In this document: positions 32,851 to 41,940 of the stretch, piece after piece
Numbering within the stretch: the first letter of the stretch is position 1
Layout of the letters: each line of letters opens with the position of its first letter
DNA from: Flavobacterium anhuiense
Lineage (GTDB): Bacteria; Bacteroidota; Bacteroidia; Flavobacteriales; Flavobacteriaceae
Length of the DNA stretch: 54,344 nt
Direction of reading: 5' to 3'
Assembly (NCBI RefSeq): GCF_004151235.1
Contig: NZ_JUIV01000024.1
Location: 1-54,344 of the forward strand
Notes under the pieces: model-generated
Told to the model about the DNA's origin: nothing
Seen by the model: only the letters and a program-made list of their open reading frames with translations
Databases searched by the model: none
Program-made: the position numbers and the translations under genes

Positions 32851-34404
32851 TTATGCTTTATTCTCTCTTCTTTTTTTCCAGATAAAATCTCCAACGAAGT
32901 AGATTGCAAGAAGTATTAAGAAATATTTAAAGTAAGAATGAGGCTGGCCTTCGCCGTCTACAGTTGTAAATACTCTGTTCCAACGAATTTTATTGATGCC
33001 TTTTCCGTTCGTATCCCAGCTCATCCAAATGAATACTGGTTTTCCTACGATATGATTTTCTGGAACGTATCCCCAATAACGGCTATCTTCTGAGTTATGA
33101 CGGTTGTCTCCCATCATCCAGTAGTAGTTCTGTTTGAAAGTGTACGTCGTTGCAGGTTTTCCGTTAATTAAGAATTTTGACCCTTGAAGTTCTAATGTGT
33201 TGCCTTCATAATTAGTGATAATCTCTTTATAGAAAGGAAGAGATTCGTTGGTTAAAGCAACTGTTTTTCCTGCCTCAGGAATATAAATTGGCCCCATATT
33301 GTCTTGGTTCCATTTGTTTATATGAGGGAAAATATCGTTGTTGTCTCCATGATCAACTTTTCGGATAACAGCAGTAACGCCAGGAGTGTTTTTAAATCTT
33401 TCTGCTCCAGCTTCTGTTAAGGCTCCTAAATAAAGTGTATCTCTTTTTTCTGTTCTAAAGCCTGCAGGATCTGTAATGTCTAATTCTTTGAAAATTGTTT
33501 CAAAGTCAATTGGTGTTTTCCCGTCTAATGCTACAGCGTATGAGTATTGTGGTTTAGCTCTTTCTGGTAAAACTAATTTTTTCCCATTAATAAAAACATA
33601 GCCATCTTTTATTGATAAACTGTCTCCAGGAATACCAACACATCTTTTTACGTAATTTGATTTTTTGTCAATAGGCTTAATTACGCCAGGTCTTCCTTTT
33701 GGTTCAAAGAAATAATGAACCGTATCGACAGGCCAGTTAAAGACGACAATATCGCATCGGTTTATTTTCTGGATAGCTGGTAGTCTTAAATATGGTAATT
33801 GTGGCCAGCTTAAATATGATTTGCTTTTTGTCATAGGAATAGAGTCGTGAACCATTGGCAATGCAACAGTTGTCATTGGAACTCTAGGACCATAGTTTAA
33901 TTTGCTTACAAATAAGAAATCGCCAATCAATAAAGATTTTTCTAAAGATGATGTCGGAATGGTGTAAGGCTGTACAATATAGGTGTGTACTAATGTAGCT
34001 ACTATAATGGCAAATAATAAAGAACTAACAGTGTCTGCAGCTTTATTTTCTGGAGTTAATTTACGGTCTTTATGATACTCTAATTTTTGAGTATAATTGA
34101 CTACATAGATATAAAAACCTAAAGTAACAAGGCCTAAAATAGTATCTAAAGTTGATTTTTTACCAAATGTTCTTAATGTTTCTACCCACACAACTGGAAA
34201 CATAATCAAGTTGATGATTGGGATGAAAAGTAATAATGTCCACCATGTTGGGCGTCCGATAATCTTCATTAAAACGATAGAATTGTATACCGGAATTGCA
34301 GCTTCCCAGCTTTTTCTTCCTGCCGCCTGATATAATTTCCATGTTCCAAGAAAGTGAATAATTTGAACACCTAGGAAAAATACGAACCAAGAGTAAAATG
34401 TCAT
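32851..34404 (-). CDS. lepB: Signal peptidase I with extra N-terminal membrane domain
   Basis: 517 aa, much longer than typical LepB. N-terminal DUF5684-like region (1-105: QAAGRKSWEAAIPVYN..., membrane helices) then the S26 domain. Catalytic serine in YTIPTSSLEKSL (S153; the usual Met after it is Leu) and lysine in NYVKRCVGIPGD (K253), with MMGDNRHNSEDSRYWG near the C-terminus. The two catalytic regions are separated by an enlarged insertion. It removes signal peptides at the inner membrane. Operon with dapB and upstream par genes. Confidence 0.94.
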   Translation of the reverse strand: MTFYSWFVFFLGVQIIHFLGTWKLYQAAGRKSWEAAIPVYNSIVLMKIIGRPTWWTLLLFIPIINLIMFPVVWVETLRTFGKKSTLDTILGLVTLGFYIYVVNYTQKLEYHKDRKLTPENKAADTVSSLLFAIIVATLVHTYIVQPYTIPTSSLEKSLLIGDFLFVSKLNYGPRVPMTTVALPMVHDSIPMTKSKSYLSWPQLPYLRLPAIQKINRCDIVVFNWPVDTVHYFFEPKGRPGVIKPIDKKSNYVKRCVGIPGDSLSIKDGYVFINGKKLVLPERAKPQYSYAVALDGKTPIDFETIFKELDITDPAGFRTEKRDTLYLGALTEAGAERFKNTPGVTAVIRKVDHGDNNDIFPHINKWNQDNMGPIYIPEAGKTVALTNESLPFYKEIITNYEGNTLELQGSKFLINGKPATTYTFKQNYYWMMGDNRHNSEDSRYWGYVPENHIVGKPVFIWMSWDTNGKGINKIRWNRVFTTVDGEGQPHSYFKYFLILLAIYFVGDFIWKKRRENKA

Positions 34405-34461
34405 AATATTGTATTTTAAGTTTCAAATTCAAGTTTTTTGATGCCTTGAATTTTGGTCAAT

Positions 34462-35163
34462 TTATTGTAAGTTTAGTACATCTTTCATAGAGTAAATACC
34501 CTGTTTTCCTGCTAGCCATTCTGCTGCAATAACAGCGCCAAGGGCAAAACCTTCACGGTTGTGAGCGGTATGTTTGATTTCGATGCTGTCAATTGGCGAA
34601 TCGTACGTTACTGTATGTGTTCCAGGTACTTCTCCAATTCTTTTTGCTTCGATATGAATTTGATTGTTTTTAGCTTCTTCCAAAGTCCATTCCGCATAAT
34701 TGCTATTCTCAATAACGCCTTGAGCTAAAGAAATAGCAGTTCCGCTTGGTGCATCAAGTTTGTGGATGTGGTGAATTTCTTCCATCGAAACTTTATAAGA
34801 ATCAAATTGATTCATAATTTTAGCTAAATACTCGTTTAGTCCAAAGAAAATATTTACTCCCAAACTGAAATTTGAACTAGAAATAAATCCTCCTTTTTTC
34901 TCGTTGCAAAGTGCAATCATTTCATCATAATGTTCTAGCCATCCTGTTGTTCCTGATACTACAGGCACATTAGCATTAAAAGATGCTGAGATATTGCTAA
35001 CCGCTGCTGATGGAACGCTGAAATCGATGGCAACATCGGCTGTTGAAAGTCCGTCATAGGTGTTAAATTCGTCTTTCTTTAAAACTATTTCATGACCTCT
35101 TTCTAAAGCAATTCTTTCAATTACTTTACCCATTTTTCCGTATCCTAAAAGTGCAATTTTCAT
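34462..35163 (-). CDS. dapB: 4-hydroxy-tetrahydrodipicolinate reductase
   Basis: 233 aa. N-terminal dinucleotide-binding MKIALLGYGKMGKVIERIA, FISSSNFSLGVNIF, and the substrate motif MEEIHHIHKLDAPSGTA with the catalytic His and Lys. It makes tetrahydrodipicolinate for lysine and diaminopimelate, the latter needed for peptidoglycan. Short relative to E. coli DapB (273 aa) but normal for Bacteroidota. 57 bases before lepB in the same direction. Confidence 0.96.
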   Translation of the reverse strand: MKIALLGYGKMGKVIERIALERGHEIVLKKDEFNTYDGLSTADVAIDFSVPSAAVSNISASFNANVPVVSGTTGWLEHYDEMIALCNEKKGGFISSSNFSLGVNIFFGLNEYLAKIMNQFDSYKVSMEEIHHIHKLDAPSGTAISLAQGVIENSNYAEWTLEEAKNNQIHIEAKRIGEVPGTHTVTYDSPIDSIEIKHTAHNREGFALGAVIAAEWLAGKQGIYSMKDVLNLQ

Positions 35164-35202
35164 TATGATTCGTTTTTGATTTTTTTTAATAGATGTGCTC
35201 TA

Positions 35203-35763
35203 TTAAAACTTATAATTAAAGGTTAGTCCGATATTTGGTTTAAATGTTACATCGTCGGGATAAATTTCTGGACGCATTGAAAGCCTTTCGTTTACGTTAA
35301 ACTGTATCAACGCGGCATCAACATTGGCATCGATAATATTTAAAACATAGAATCCGACAACAAACAAAGCAGAGAGATCTCTATTTCTTTGATAGAATTT
35401 TTGTCCATCAACTAGACGGCTGTCATCCAAAAATTGATATTTATCATCGTTGTAGCCTTCTAATCTTCGTTTGTAGGCGTCACGATAATCATGGTATTTT
35501 TTATTGTTGTCTATATAAAAATATAAACTGGTTCCGATTGCTCCGTAGACCAATGGAATTTTCCAATATTTTTTATTGTATGCTTGGCCTAAACCGGGTA
35601 AAATAGCAGAGTAAAAAGCTGCTTTTGCTGGTGTAAGCGGATCTATTTCTTGTAATGCAGTGGTGTCTTTTACGACCAAAACCGTGTCTTTTTTTACCTG
35701 GGCAAAAAGAGAAACGGTTCCTGTTAGAAAGAACAATAGACCAATGGGGACAATTTTATTCAC
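35203..35763 (-). CDS. DUF5683 domain protein
   Basis: 186 aa with a signal peptide (MNKIVPIGLLFFLTGTVSLFAQ). LTPAKAAFYSAILPGLGQAYNKKYWKIPLVYG is the DUF5683 signature, a small membrane/outer-surface domain. The C-terminal part resembles a beta-rich end found in outer-membrane or periplasmic members. GTG start (35761-35763), its G shared with the last base of the parB stop codon, implying coupling to parB. Function unknown; conserved beside parB/dapB in flavobacteria. Confidence 0.88.
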   Translation of the reverse strand: MNKIVPIGLLFFLTGTVSLFAQVKKDTVLVVKDTTALQEIDPLTPAKAAFYSAILPGLGQAYNKKYWKIPLVYGAIGTSLYFYIDNNKKYHDYRDAYKRRLEGYNDDKYQFLDDSRLVDGQKFYQRNRDLSALFVVGFYVLNIIDANVDAALIQFNVNERLSMRPEIYPDDVTFKPNIGLTFNYKF

Positions 35764-36665
35764 TATCCGTTTATTAATTTTATAATTCTGTTAAAGTCAG
35801 CTTCAGAATTAAATGGAATTGTAATTTTTCCTTTTCCGTTACCAGCGACTTTTATGTCAACTTTTGAGCCAAAATAATCGTTGAAAGTGTTCTTTTGTGT
35901 TTCTCTAACTACAAATCCAGCATCAGCTTTAGGTTTTGAATCAGCTTTTGGCTGTTGGCCTTCATGATAATTTTTAACTAAAGCTTCTGTTTCACGAACA
36001 GATAGATTTTGACTAACGATTTTTTGATAAATATCAGTCTGAACGTCTAAATCTTCAATGTTGATAATTGCTCTACCATGTCCCATGCTGATAAAACCAT
36101 CACGAATACCAGTTTGGATAATCGGATCTAATTTTAAAAGACGTAAATAGTTAGCAATTGTAGAACGTTTTTTTCCGACTCTTTCACTCATTTGTTCTTG
36201 AGTTAATTGAATTTCGTCAATTAAACGCTGGTATGATAAAGCAATCTCAATTGGGTCTAAGTCGTGACGCTGGATGTTCTCAACCAAAGCCATAACCAGC
36301 GATTCGTTGTCGTTTGCAATACGAATATATGCAGGAACATGAGTCAATCCTACTAACTTAGATGCGCGAAGACGACGCTCTCCAGAGATTAACTGGTATT
36401 TATTAAAATCTAATTTACGAACAGTAATAGGTTGAATTACGCCAAGTTCTTTAATAGAAGTGGCTAATTCGCGTAATGATTCTTCATTAAAATTGCTTCT
36501 AGGCTGAAACGGATTTATTTCAATCGCACTTATTTCAAGCTCAATAATATTTCCAACAACTTTGTCAGCATTTTTATCTTCTACTGATTTAATGTCGTTT
36601 TCCGGATCTTTTAATAAGGCAGATAATCCTCTTCCTAAGGCTTGTTTTTTAATTACTTTTGTCAT
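35763..36665 (-). CDS. parB: Chromosome partitioning protein ParB/Spo0J
   Basis: 300 aa. The N-terminal ALGRGLSALLKD interacts with ParA, the CTP-binding ParB/Srx domain has IEINPFQPRSNF and ISGERRLRASKLVG, a helix-turn-helix with LTQEQMSERVGKKRSTIANYLRLL binds parS, and the C-terminal region dimerises. No consensus parS site was seen in the window. It lies 5 bases after parA in the same transcript. Confidence 0.97.
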   Translation of the reverse strand: MTKVIKKQALGRGLSALLKDPENDIKSVEDKNADKVVGNIIELEISAIEINPFQPRSNFNEESLRELATSIKELGVIQPITVRKLDFNKYQLISGERRLRASKLVGLTHVPAYIRIANDNESLVMALVENIQRHDLDPIEIALSYQRLIDEIQLTQEQMSERVGKKRSTIANYLRLLKLDPIIQTGIRDGFISMGHGRAIINIEDLDVQTDIYQKIVSQNLSVRETEALVKNYHEGQQPKADSKPKADAGFVVRETQKNTFNDYFGSKVDIKVAGNGKGKITIPFNSEADFNRIIKLING

Positions 36666-36670
36666 AAAAA

Positions 36671-37438
36671 CTATTTACTGTTTTTCTTTATAATTTCTTG
36701 TGCTAAATGAATATAGTTTACGGCACCTTTACTTGTAGCATCATAGTTGATGATGCTTTCTCCAAAACTCGGAGCCTCACTTAATTTTACATTTCGCTGA
36801 ATTACAGTATCAAAAACCATATCGTTAAAGTGTTTTTGAACTTCTTCTACAACCTGATTAGATAAACGTAATCTTGAATCGTACATTGTAAGCAATAATC
36901 CTTCAATGTCAAGATCTGGGTTGTGTATTTTTTGAATACTCTTAATAGTGTTCAATAGTTTTCCTAATCCTTCAAGTGCAAAATATTCACACTGAATAGG
37001 AATAACTACAGAATCTGCAGCTGTTAAAGCATTCAGGGTTAACAAACCTAGAGAAGGTGCGCAGTCGATAATGATGTAATCATATTCTTCTTTTGCTTCT
37101 TCTAATGCTTTTTTAAGCATGTATTCACGGTTTTCTTTGTCAACCAATTCAATTTCGATAGCAACAAGGTCAATGTGAGCAGGTATCACATCCACGTTTG
37201 GAGCTGTACATTTTAAAACGGCTTCTTTTGGTGTTACAGTATGCTCAAGTATTTGGTAAGTTCCAGTTTCAACTGTTTCTACGTCAATTCCAAGGCCAGA
37301 TGTAGCATTGGCCTGTGGATCAGCGTCGATCAACAATACTTTTTTTTCTAAAACACCTAATGAGGCAGCAAGATTTACTGATGTAGTAGTCTTTCCAACG
37401 CCTCCTTTTTGATTAGCAATAGCAATGATTTTGCCCAT
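36671..37438 (-). CDS. parA: Chromosome partitioning ATPase ParA/Soj
   Basis: 255 aa with deviant Walker A QKGGVGKTTTSVNLA (about 9-23), DADPQANATSGLG and Walker B IIIDCAPSLG. DNA-binding ATPase that moves ParB-parS complexes. It begins the par-dapB-lepB operon. Gene order with lysine and signal peptidase genes rather than rnpA-gidAB, as in many bacteria, is a Bacteroidota trait. Confidence 0.97.
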   Translation of the reverse strand: MGKIIAIANQKGGVGKTTTSVNLAASLGVLEKKVLLIDADPQANATSGLGIDVETVETGTYQILEHTVTPKEAVLKCTAPNVDVIPAHIDLVAIEIELVDKENREYMLKKALEEAKEEYDYIIIDCAPSLGLLTLNALTAADSVVIPIQCEYFALEGLGKLLNTIKSIQKIHNPDLDIEGLLLTMYDSRLRLSNQVVEEVQKHFNDMVFDTVIQRNVKLSEAPSFGESIINYDATSKGAVNYIHLAQEIIKKNSK

Positions 37439-37659
37439 TTATTTTCTGAATTTTGAACCGTAAAAATACAATTATTTATGGTTTCTGAAAATCTATTTTG
37501 TTAACATTTGTGAAAGTTTGATTAATCGGGGATTCATGGGTGTTTGGCACAAAATAATTTTAGTTATGAATAAAATTATCTTCAAGATTTTAATCAATTT
37601 AGCCGATTTTTTTGCTGTAAAAAGGCGAGAATCCAAAATTTTTTCTTTACAAATAGGTT

Positions 37660-38064
37660 TTATTTTAAAATTTCGATAGTGACATAAACCAAACCGCTTT
37701 TTTTGTTGGTAGCAATATCCATAAAAGCTCTTTTACTGAGATCAATTTCTCGTCCTTTTACAAAAGGTCCGCGATCTGTAATTTCTACAATAGCAAATTT
37801 ATTATTTGCTTTATTTGTTACTTTTAACATGGTGCCAAAAGGAAATTTTTTGTGTGCAGCAGTATAGTCATTGTTGTTAAATCTTCTGCCGCTTGCTGTT
37901 TTTCTTCCGTTAAATTTATCATGATAATAAGAAGCGTGGGCATTTTGTTTGTACAATTCGATTTTTCTGACTGGAGCGCACGAATCAATAGGAGTGATGT
38001 TTTTTTGTTGCGCGATTCCAATGGCAGAAAAAAATAAGGCAATAAATAGTATGATCTTTTTCAT
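37660..38064 (-). CDS. rlpA: RlpA-family septal-ring lytic transglycosylase-like protein
   Basis: 134 aa with signal peptide MKKIILFIALFFSAIGIAQ. The double-psi beta-barrel includes ASYYHDKFNGRKTASGRRFN, NNDYTAAHKKFPFGTMLKVTN and VEITDRGPFVKGREIDLSKRA with the catalytic aspartate region. RlpA of Pseudomonas cleaves denuded peptidoglycan at the septum; this protein lacks the SPOR domain of full-length RlpA, so it may not be recruited to the septum in the same way. Not in an operon. Confidence 0.9.
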   Translation of the reverse strand: MKKIILFIALFFSAIGIAQQKNITPIDSCAPVRKIELYKQNAHASYYHDKFNGRKTASGRRFNNNDYTAAHKKFPFGTMLKVTNKANNKFAIVEITDRGPFVKGREIDLSKRAFMDIATNKKSGLVYVTIEILK

Positions 38065-38280
38065 TTTGTGTTCTCTTTCTATTTACGGACAAAAAAAGAC
38101 TATTAAAGAAAAACAGATAAGTTGGATAAGCTTTATTTGTGTTAGAAAAAGACAAAATTTTGAGGTTTTGTAGTGTTTTTGATAAGAAAATTGAGCTCAG
38201 AAACGGACGTAAAGGTTCGAGATTATTGCTATTTTGGGCTTTCTTAAAACTACTAGTATTACAATCTATCAAACCACAAA

Positions 38281-40464
38281 ATGAACATTCTTATGAGTAA
38301 AAAAGTAATCTCATTATTAACAGTATTTACGTTTATGATGCTTTTATGCAGTTTTGTTTCGCCTTATTCGGCTAACGGAAAAATAGAGGGAAATAAAAAA
38401 ATCGAACGTAAAATTGTTTACAACAAAAAGAAACATAATATCACATTATCATGGTCGGCTTTTGGGAGTTCTGGAAATTATACAATTAAAAGAGGAGGAA
38501 GTCGTTTGGCATCTGATTTTGTGTCGGTAGGATCAACTTCTAAATTGACATTTATCGATAATAAGTCTAATGCTAATAAATATGAGAACTATTATAAGGT
38601 AACTCGAAATGATATCACGATTATTATTTCGCTCGAAAATCAGATTTTTGGAGACAATATGTATTTCTACGACAGAAAACATGAAAGGGCTGAGATGGCG
38701 CGAAATGAGATTAATTCACATTTTGGCGCAATTGGTTTAGGCGGTGCAAATGGTGAGTGGACAACAAAACGTCAGGCCTATTATTTTAAACCAAATGTGA
38801 ACGGGCAGACTTATGATGTTGGAGGATCGGGTTCTGCATCTTCAGCAGAGGCAAATGCTATAGAGTTAGGATTTTATTCTCATATTGGAGGTTTGGGTAA
38901 AGTGCCGTCGGATGTTAAGTTAGGAGCTATTTTTACAAGACCACACCTTTCGGGTGGAGCAAATGCAACTTGCACATTTTGGCGCTCTGTAGAAAATGTA
39001 GAAGTGATGCGCGATTTTTCGTGGACGGTTTCTCAGTCAACAAGCGCAAGAAGATTGCTGATTGAAAGCACTTCTAAATATATTTCTGATATTGGAGATA
39101 CCAACTTTTGGGGTAGTGGCGGTTTCATTGCCGATGCTCATTATACAACTTCGAGACCAAATTGGGGAGGACAGCAGCAATGGTATACTAGAAATACAGT
39201 TTTTCCATCGAGTTCTGGAGCGATGGGAGGTTCGTACAATATGGTTTGGCAGGGATGTGTAAATCCTCCGCTGGCAAATGAAGCTAATTCTCCAATTTCG
39301 ACAACGCCAATTATTAGAGAAAAACCTTTTCTTTTTATTGATAATGATGGAGAATATAAAGTGTTTGTTCCTGCATGGCAAAAAGATAGAGTGGGAGTTT
39401 CTTGGTCAGCTGCAAATATGGGAGAAGGTAAAGTTCAAGATTTGATTGAGAGCTGGTACGTTGCCAAAGAAGGAGACACCGATGCAGAGATTAATGCTGC
39501 GTTGAAAGCTGGTAAAAATATATTTTTTACTCCAGGGCACTATGCTTTGAATGCTCCGATTCAGGTAAATAGAAAAGATGCTATACTTTTGGGAGCTGGT
39601 ATTGCTTCTGTAACGCTAGAGCCTACAGAAAAAAACACTTGGGGATGTATTTATGCTGATGATAAAGACGGAATTATTATTGCAGGACTTTTAATGGATT
39701 CATTTAATAGTACCACATATCAAGTTAGAATTGGAAATGAAGGAGCAAATGCAGATCACAGTGCAGATCCTATTTTATTGAGTGATATTACTTGTAGAGT
39801 TGGCGGAGTTCAGTCAAAAAATATTCAGATTCAGGCTTCTATGCAGATTAATAGCAATAATGTTGTAGGAGATCATTTCTGGTTATGGCGTGCAGATCAC
39901 GGTTCGCAAAAAGGTGGCGAAGCGCGTTGGAAAAGAGACAGATGCAAAAACGGACTTATTGTTGCTGGAAATGATGTGACGCTTTATGCATTATTTGTTG
40001 AACATTATCAGGAATATGAAGTATTGTGGCTTGGGGAACGCGGCAGAACATTTTTCTTTCAGAACGAACCTCCATATGATGCGCCAAATCAAGCAAGCTG
40101 GAGCAGTCAAGGCGGAAAAGTTGATGGCTATGCAGCCTTTAAAGTTGCGAATACTGTAAAAGAACATCATACAATAGGAATGGGATCTTATGCTGTTTTT
40201 ACAGGAACTGACGGAAATGTGAATAAGAAAAACGGTTTTGAAATACCTAATAACCCAAATGTAAAATTGGAGAAAATGTGCATTACTCGTTTTGCTGGTC
40301 CAGGGAATATTCAAAATGTTGTAAATAGTATTGGAGGAAGCACGGCAACTGGTGCAAAACGTGTGGCATTATATAATAATAGTGAAGGAATACAACCTTT
40401 TGATGAGGAATTTATTTTGCCAAGTAAAGAATCTTATCCAGTTTATATAAAAATGGAGAAATAA
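38281..40464 (+). CDS. Secreted beta-helix-like protein, GH55-related (tentative)
   Basis: 727 aa (ATG 38281, or 38293 giving MSKKVISLLTVFTFMMLLCS). After the signal peptide is a short fibronectin-like stretch, then a large domain with WRSVENVEVMRDFSWTVSQ, GSGGFIADAHYTTSRPN, GGQQQWYTRNTVF and YNMVWQGC, followed by REKPFLFIDNDGEYKVFVPA and repeated beta-strand coils to the end. This pattern recalls right-handed beta-helix glycan-active proteins close to GH55-type glucanases, from memory. No T9SS sorting tail is visible. Stands alone and ends in a clear terminator. Confidence 0.6.
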   Translation: MNILMSKKVISLLTVFTFMMLLCSFVSPYSANGKIEGNKKIERKIVYNKKKHNITLSWSAFGSSGNYTIKRGGSRLASDFVSVGSTSKLTFIDNKSNANKYENYYKVTRNDITIIISLENQIFGDNMYFYDRKHERAEMARNEINSHFGAIGLGGANGEWTTKRQAYYFKPNVNGQTYDVGGSGSASSAEANAIELGFYSHIGGLGKVPSDVKLGAIFTRPHLSGGANATCTFWRSVENVEVMRDFSWTVSQSTSARRLLIESTSKYISDIGDTNFWGSGGFIADAHYTTSRPNWGGQQQWYTRNTVFPSSSGAMGGSYNMVWQGCVNPPLANEANSPISTTPIIREKPFLFIDNDGEYKVFVPAWQKDRVGVSWSAANMGEGKVQDLIESWYVAKEGDTDAEINAALKAGKNIFFTPGHYALNAPIQVNRKDAILLGAGIASVTLEPTEKNTWGCIYADDKDGIIIAGLLMDSFNSTTYQVRIGNEGANADHSADPILLSDITCRVGGVQSKNIQIQASMQINSNNVVGDHFWLWRADHGSQKGGEARWKRDRCKNGLIVAGNDVTLYALFVEHYQEYEVLWLGERGRTFFFQNEPPYDAPNQASWSSQGGKVDGYAAFKVANTVKEHHTIGMGSYAVFTGTDGNVNKKNGFEIPNNPNVKLEKMCITRFAGPGNIQNVVNSIGGSTATGAKRVALYNNSEGIQPFDEEFILPSKESYPVYIKMEK

Positions 40465-40487
40465 ACAAGAGGCATATGGTTAAAGAA

Positions 40488-40521
40488 AAAACCTTGAAAA
40501 TTAATTGGTTTTCAGGGTTTT
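40488..40521. terminator. Bidirectional terminator
   Basis: AAAACCTTGAAAA (40488-40500) pairs with TTTTCAGGGTTTT (40509-40521), with one G-U pair, between the beta-helix gene (plus) and the gene at 40538-41467 (minus). Confidence 0.8.
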
Positions 40522-40537
40522 GTGCTCTATGCAAATG

Positions 40538-41467
40538 TTATGTAAATCTCCAGCAAGTAAGAATGTTTGGTTTGTCATATTCGTAACTTAAAAATACTTG
40601 TTGTTCATCAAAAACTTGCGCTATTCTGACTTTTTCGTTTAATGTAATCTGGTCTATTATTTGTTTTTTTGGCAGGAGATAAATCCAAATTTGATTGTTG
40701 TTTATAAAATATATCTTTTCTTCATTTTCAGAGACAATGAAATTTTCGAATTTAAAATCTAATTCAATTTCTGTTTGCAACTTAAAGTCTGAGTAAATAT
40801 TTATTTTATTTATTGGAGAAATTCTTTCGTGGGTAGTTGGTGTAGCCTCGGTTAGTTTTCCTAAATGGAGATAAAATGTATTTGATTTACTTTTATAGGC
40901 ATTATAAAATAAATCTGTTTTTAGAATTTCTTTTGTTTTGTTTGAGGCTAAATCAAATTGTTGGACGCTTCCAATTTTTGGACAAAAAATCAAAAAGATA
41001 TCGTTATTTTCTTTAAATATTCCTCGGCATGTTTTTAGTTTCTTTTTAAATCCCTTTTCTTCGATATAATTGTAAATAAATACGTATTCACCGTTAAAAT
41101 TCATTAATAAAACAGAGTCTTTATCATTTGAAGAGATATAATCACTGTATTTCTGGATACCTTTTTCAAATTTTTTAACTATTGATAAATCTGTTCTATT
41201 AATTTGAAATATTTTATTGTCAGAAACAGCAAATATGTTTTTTTTATCAGGGTTGAAGTGTAAACATCGGGTAGAATTTTTTATTGGTGAGCTATTTAAT
41301 TCTTTTCCGTCTTTAAAACACAGCTGTCTTAACTTCATTGATGGATATGAAGAACCCCAACCATCTGATATGTAAAATGTAGTTTCATCAAAAGGGTCTA
41401 GTGTTGGTGTTAATCCTCCAAAAATTCCATTTTTCAATTCTGTAGTCCAGATTTTTTCAAAATTCAT
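40538..41467 (-). CDS. Hypothetical protein, probable beta-propeller
   Basis: 309 aa, no signal peptide. Repeated short blocks of beta-strands (TFYISDGWGSS, NIFAVSDNKIFQINRTDLSI, SVLLMNFNGEYVFIYN, KIYFINNNQIWIYLL, QVFLSYEYDKPNILTCW) with about 40-50 residue spacing suggest a WD40-like propeller, though no canonical WD dipeptides are present. The gene is AT-rich and stands alone between a terminator and the tRNA gene. Function unknown. Confidence 0.7.
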   Translation of the reverse strand: MNFEKIWTTELKNGIFGGLTPTLDPFDETTFYISDGWGSSYPSMKLRQLCFKDGKELNSSPIKNSTRCLHFNPDKKNIFAVSDNKIFQINRTDLSIVKKFEKGIQKYSDYISSNDKDSVLLMNFNGEYVFIYNYIEEKGFKKKLKTCRGIFKENNDIFLIFCPKIGSVQQFDLASNKTKEILKTDLFYNAYKSKSNTFYLHLGKLTEATPTTHERISPINKINIYSDFKLQTEIELDFKFENFIVSENEEKIYFINNNQIWIYLLPKKQIIDQITLNEKVRIAQVFDEQQVFLSYEYDKPNILTCWRFT

Positions 41468-41654
41468 AATTGCTATAAGGGTTTTAAATTATGCCATTAA
41501 GTGTTTAAAGATGTGAAAATAATAAAAAACCTACAAATTTATTTAAGTTTTTATTTGTAAAATATGAAGCCTTCAAAGACAATCTGGAAATTGATATTTT
41601 ATATCTATATGTGTATATAAGTTCAGAGTTAAAGATTTTCAGTTTATTGCAAAA

Positions 41655-41686
41655 AAAAAGTCTTTCCAAAATTGAAAAGACTTTTT
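41655..41686 (-). terminator. tRNA-Pro terminator
   Basis: AAAAAGTCTTT and AAAGACTTTTT (41655-41665 and 41676-41686) form a hairpin. Read on the minus strand, it is just after the tRNA 3' end and followed by T residues. Confidence 0.75.
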
Positions 41687-41688
41687 TG

Positions 41689-41763
41689 TCGGGGTGGCAG
41701 GATTCGAACCTGCGGCCTCCTGCTCCCAAAGCAGGCGCGATAACCGGGCTACGCTACACCCCG
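41689..41763 (-). tRNA. tRNA-Pro (anticodon UGG)
   Basis: Acceptor stem CGGGGTG / CACCCCG, T-arm with GGTTCGAATCC, anticodon stem CCTGC / GCAGG around loop TTTGGGA, giving anticodon TGG. The discriminator base is A. The CCA end is not encoded. Length 75 nt. Followed by a terminator and preceded by a gap without an obvious promoter. Confidence 0.97.
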
Positions 41764-41911
41764 AAGATGTAATTTTTGTTGTAGTGCCCGAAAGCGGATG
41801 CAAAGATATAAATAAATTTGATTTGTAAAAGAAAAAAAGGAAAATAAATAAAACTTATTTTAAGATAGCTATTTCAGATTTATTTTCGAGGTTATTTTTT
41901 ATAATAAAGTT

Positions 41912-41919
41912 TACATTTG
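41912..41919 (+). promoter_or_regulatory. trxB promoter -7 box
   Basis: TACATTTG fits TAnnTTTG, 21 bases before ATG 41941. A TTG at 41917 is inside it, which argues against using that codon as start. Confidence 0.6.
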
Positions 41920-41940
41920 CAACTCAAAAAAACTATTACT

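Noticed and set aside
35984..36000. TGTTTCACG half of a parS-like sequence within parB
   Set aside because: The second half is absent, and the bases encode the conserved SVRETEALV of ParB.
41917..41940. TTG-initiated N-terminal extension of trxB
   Set aside because: It overlaps the -7 box of the promoter, and the FAD-binding motif position favours ATG 41941.
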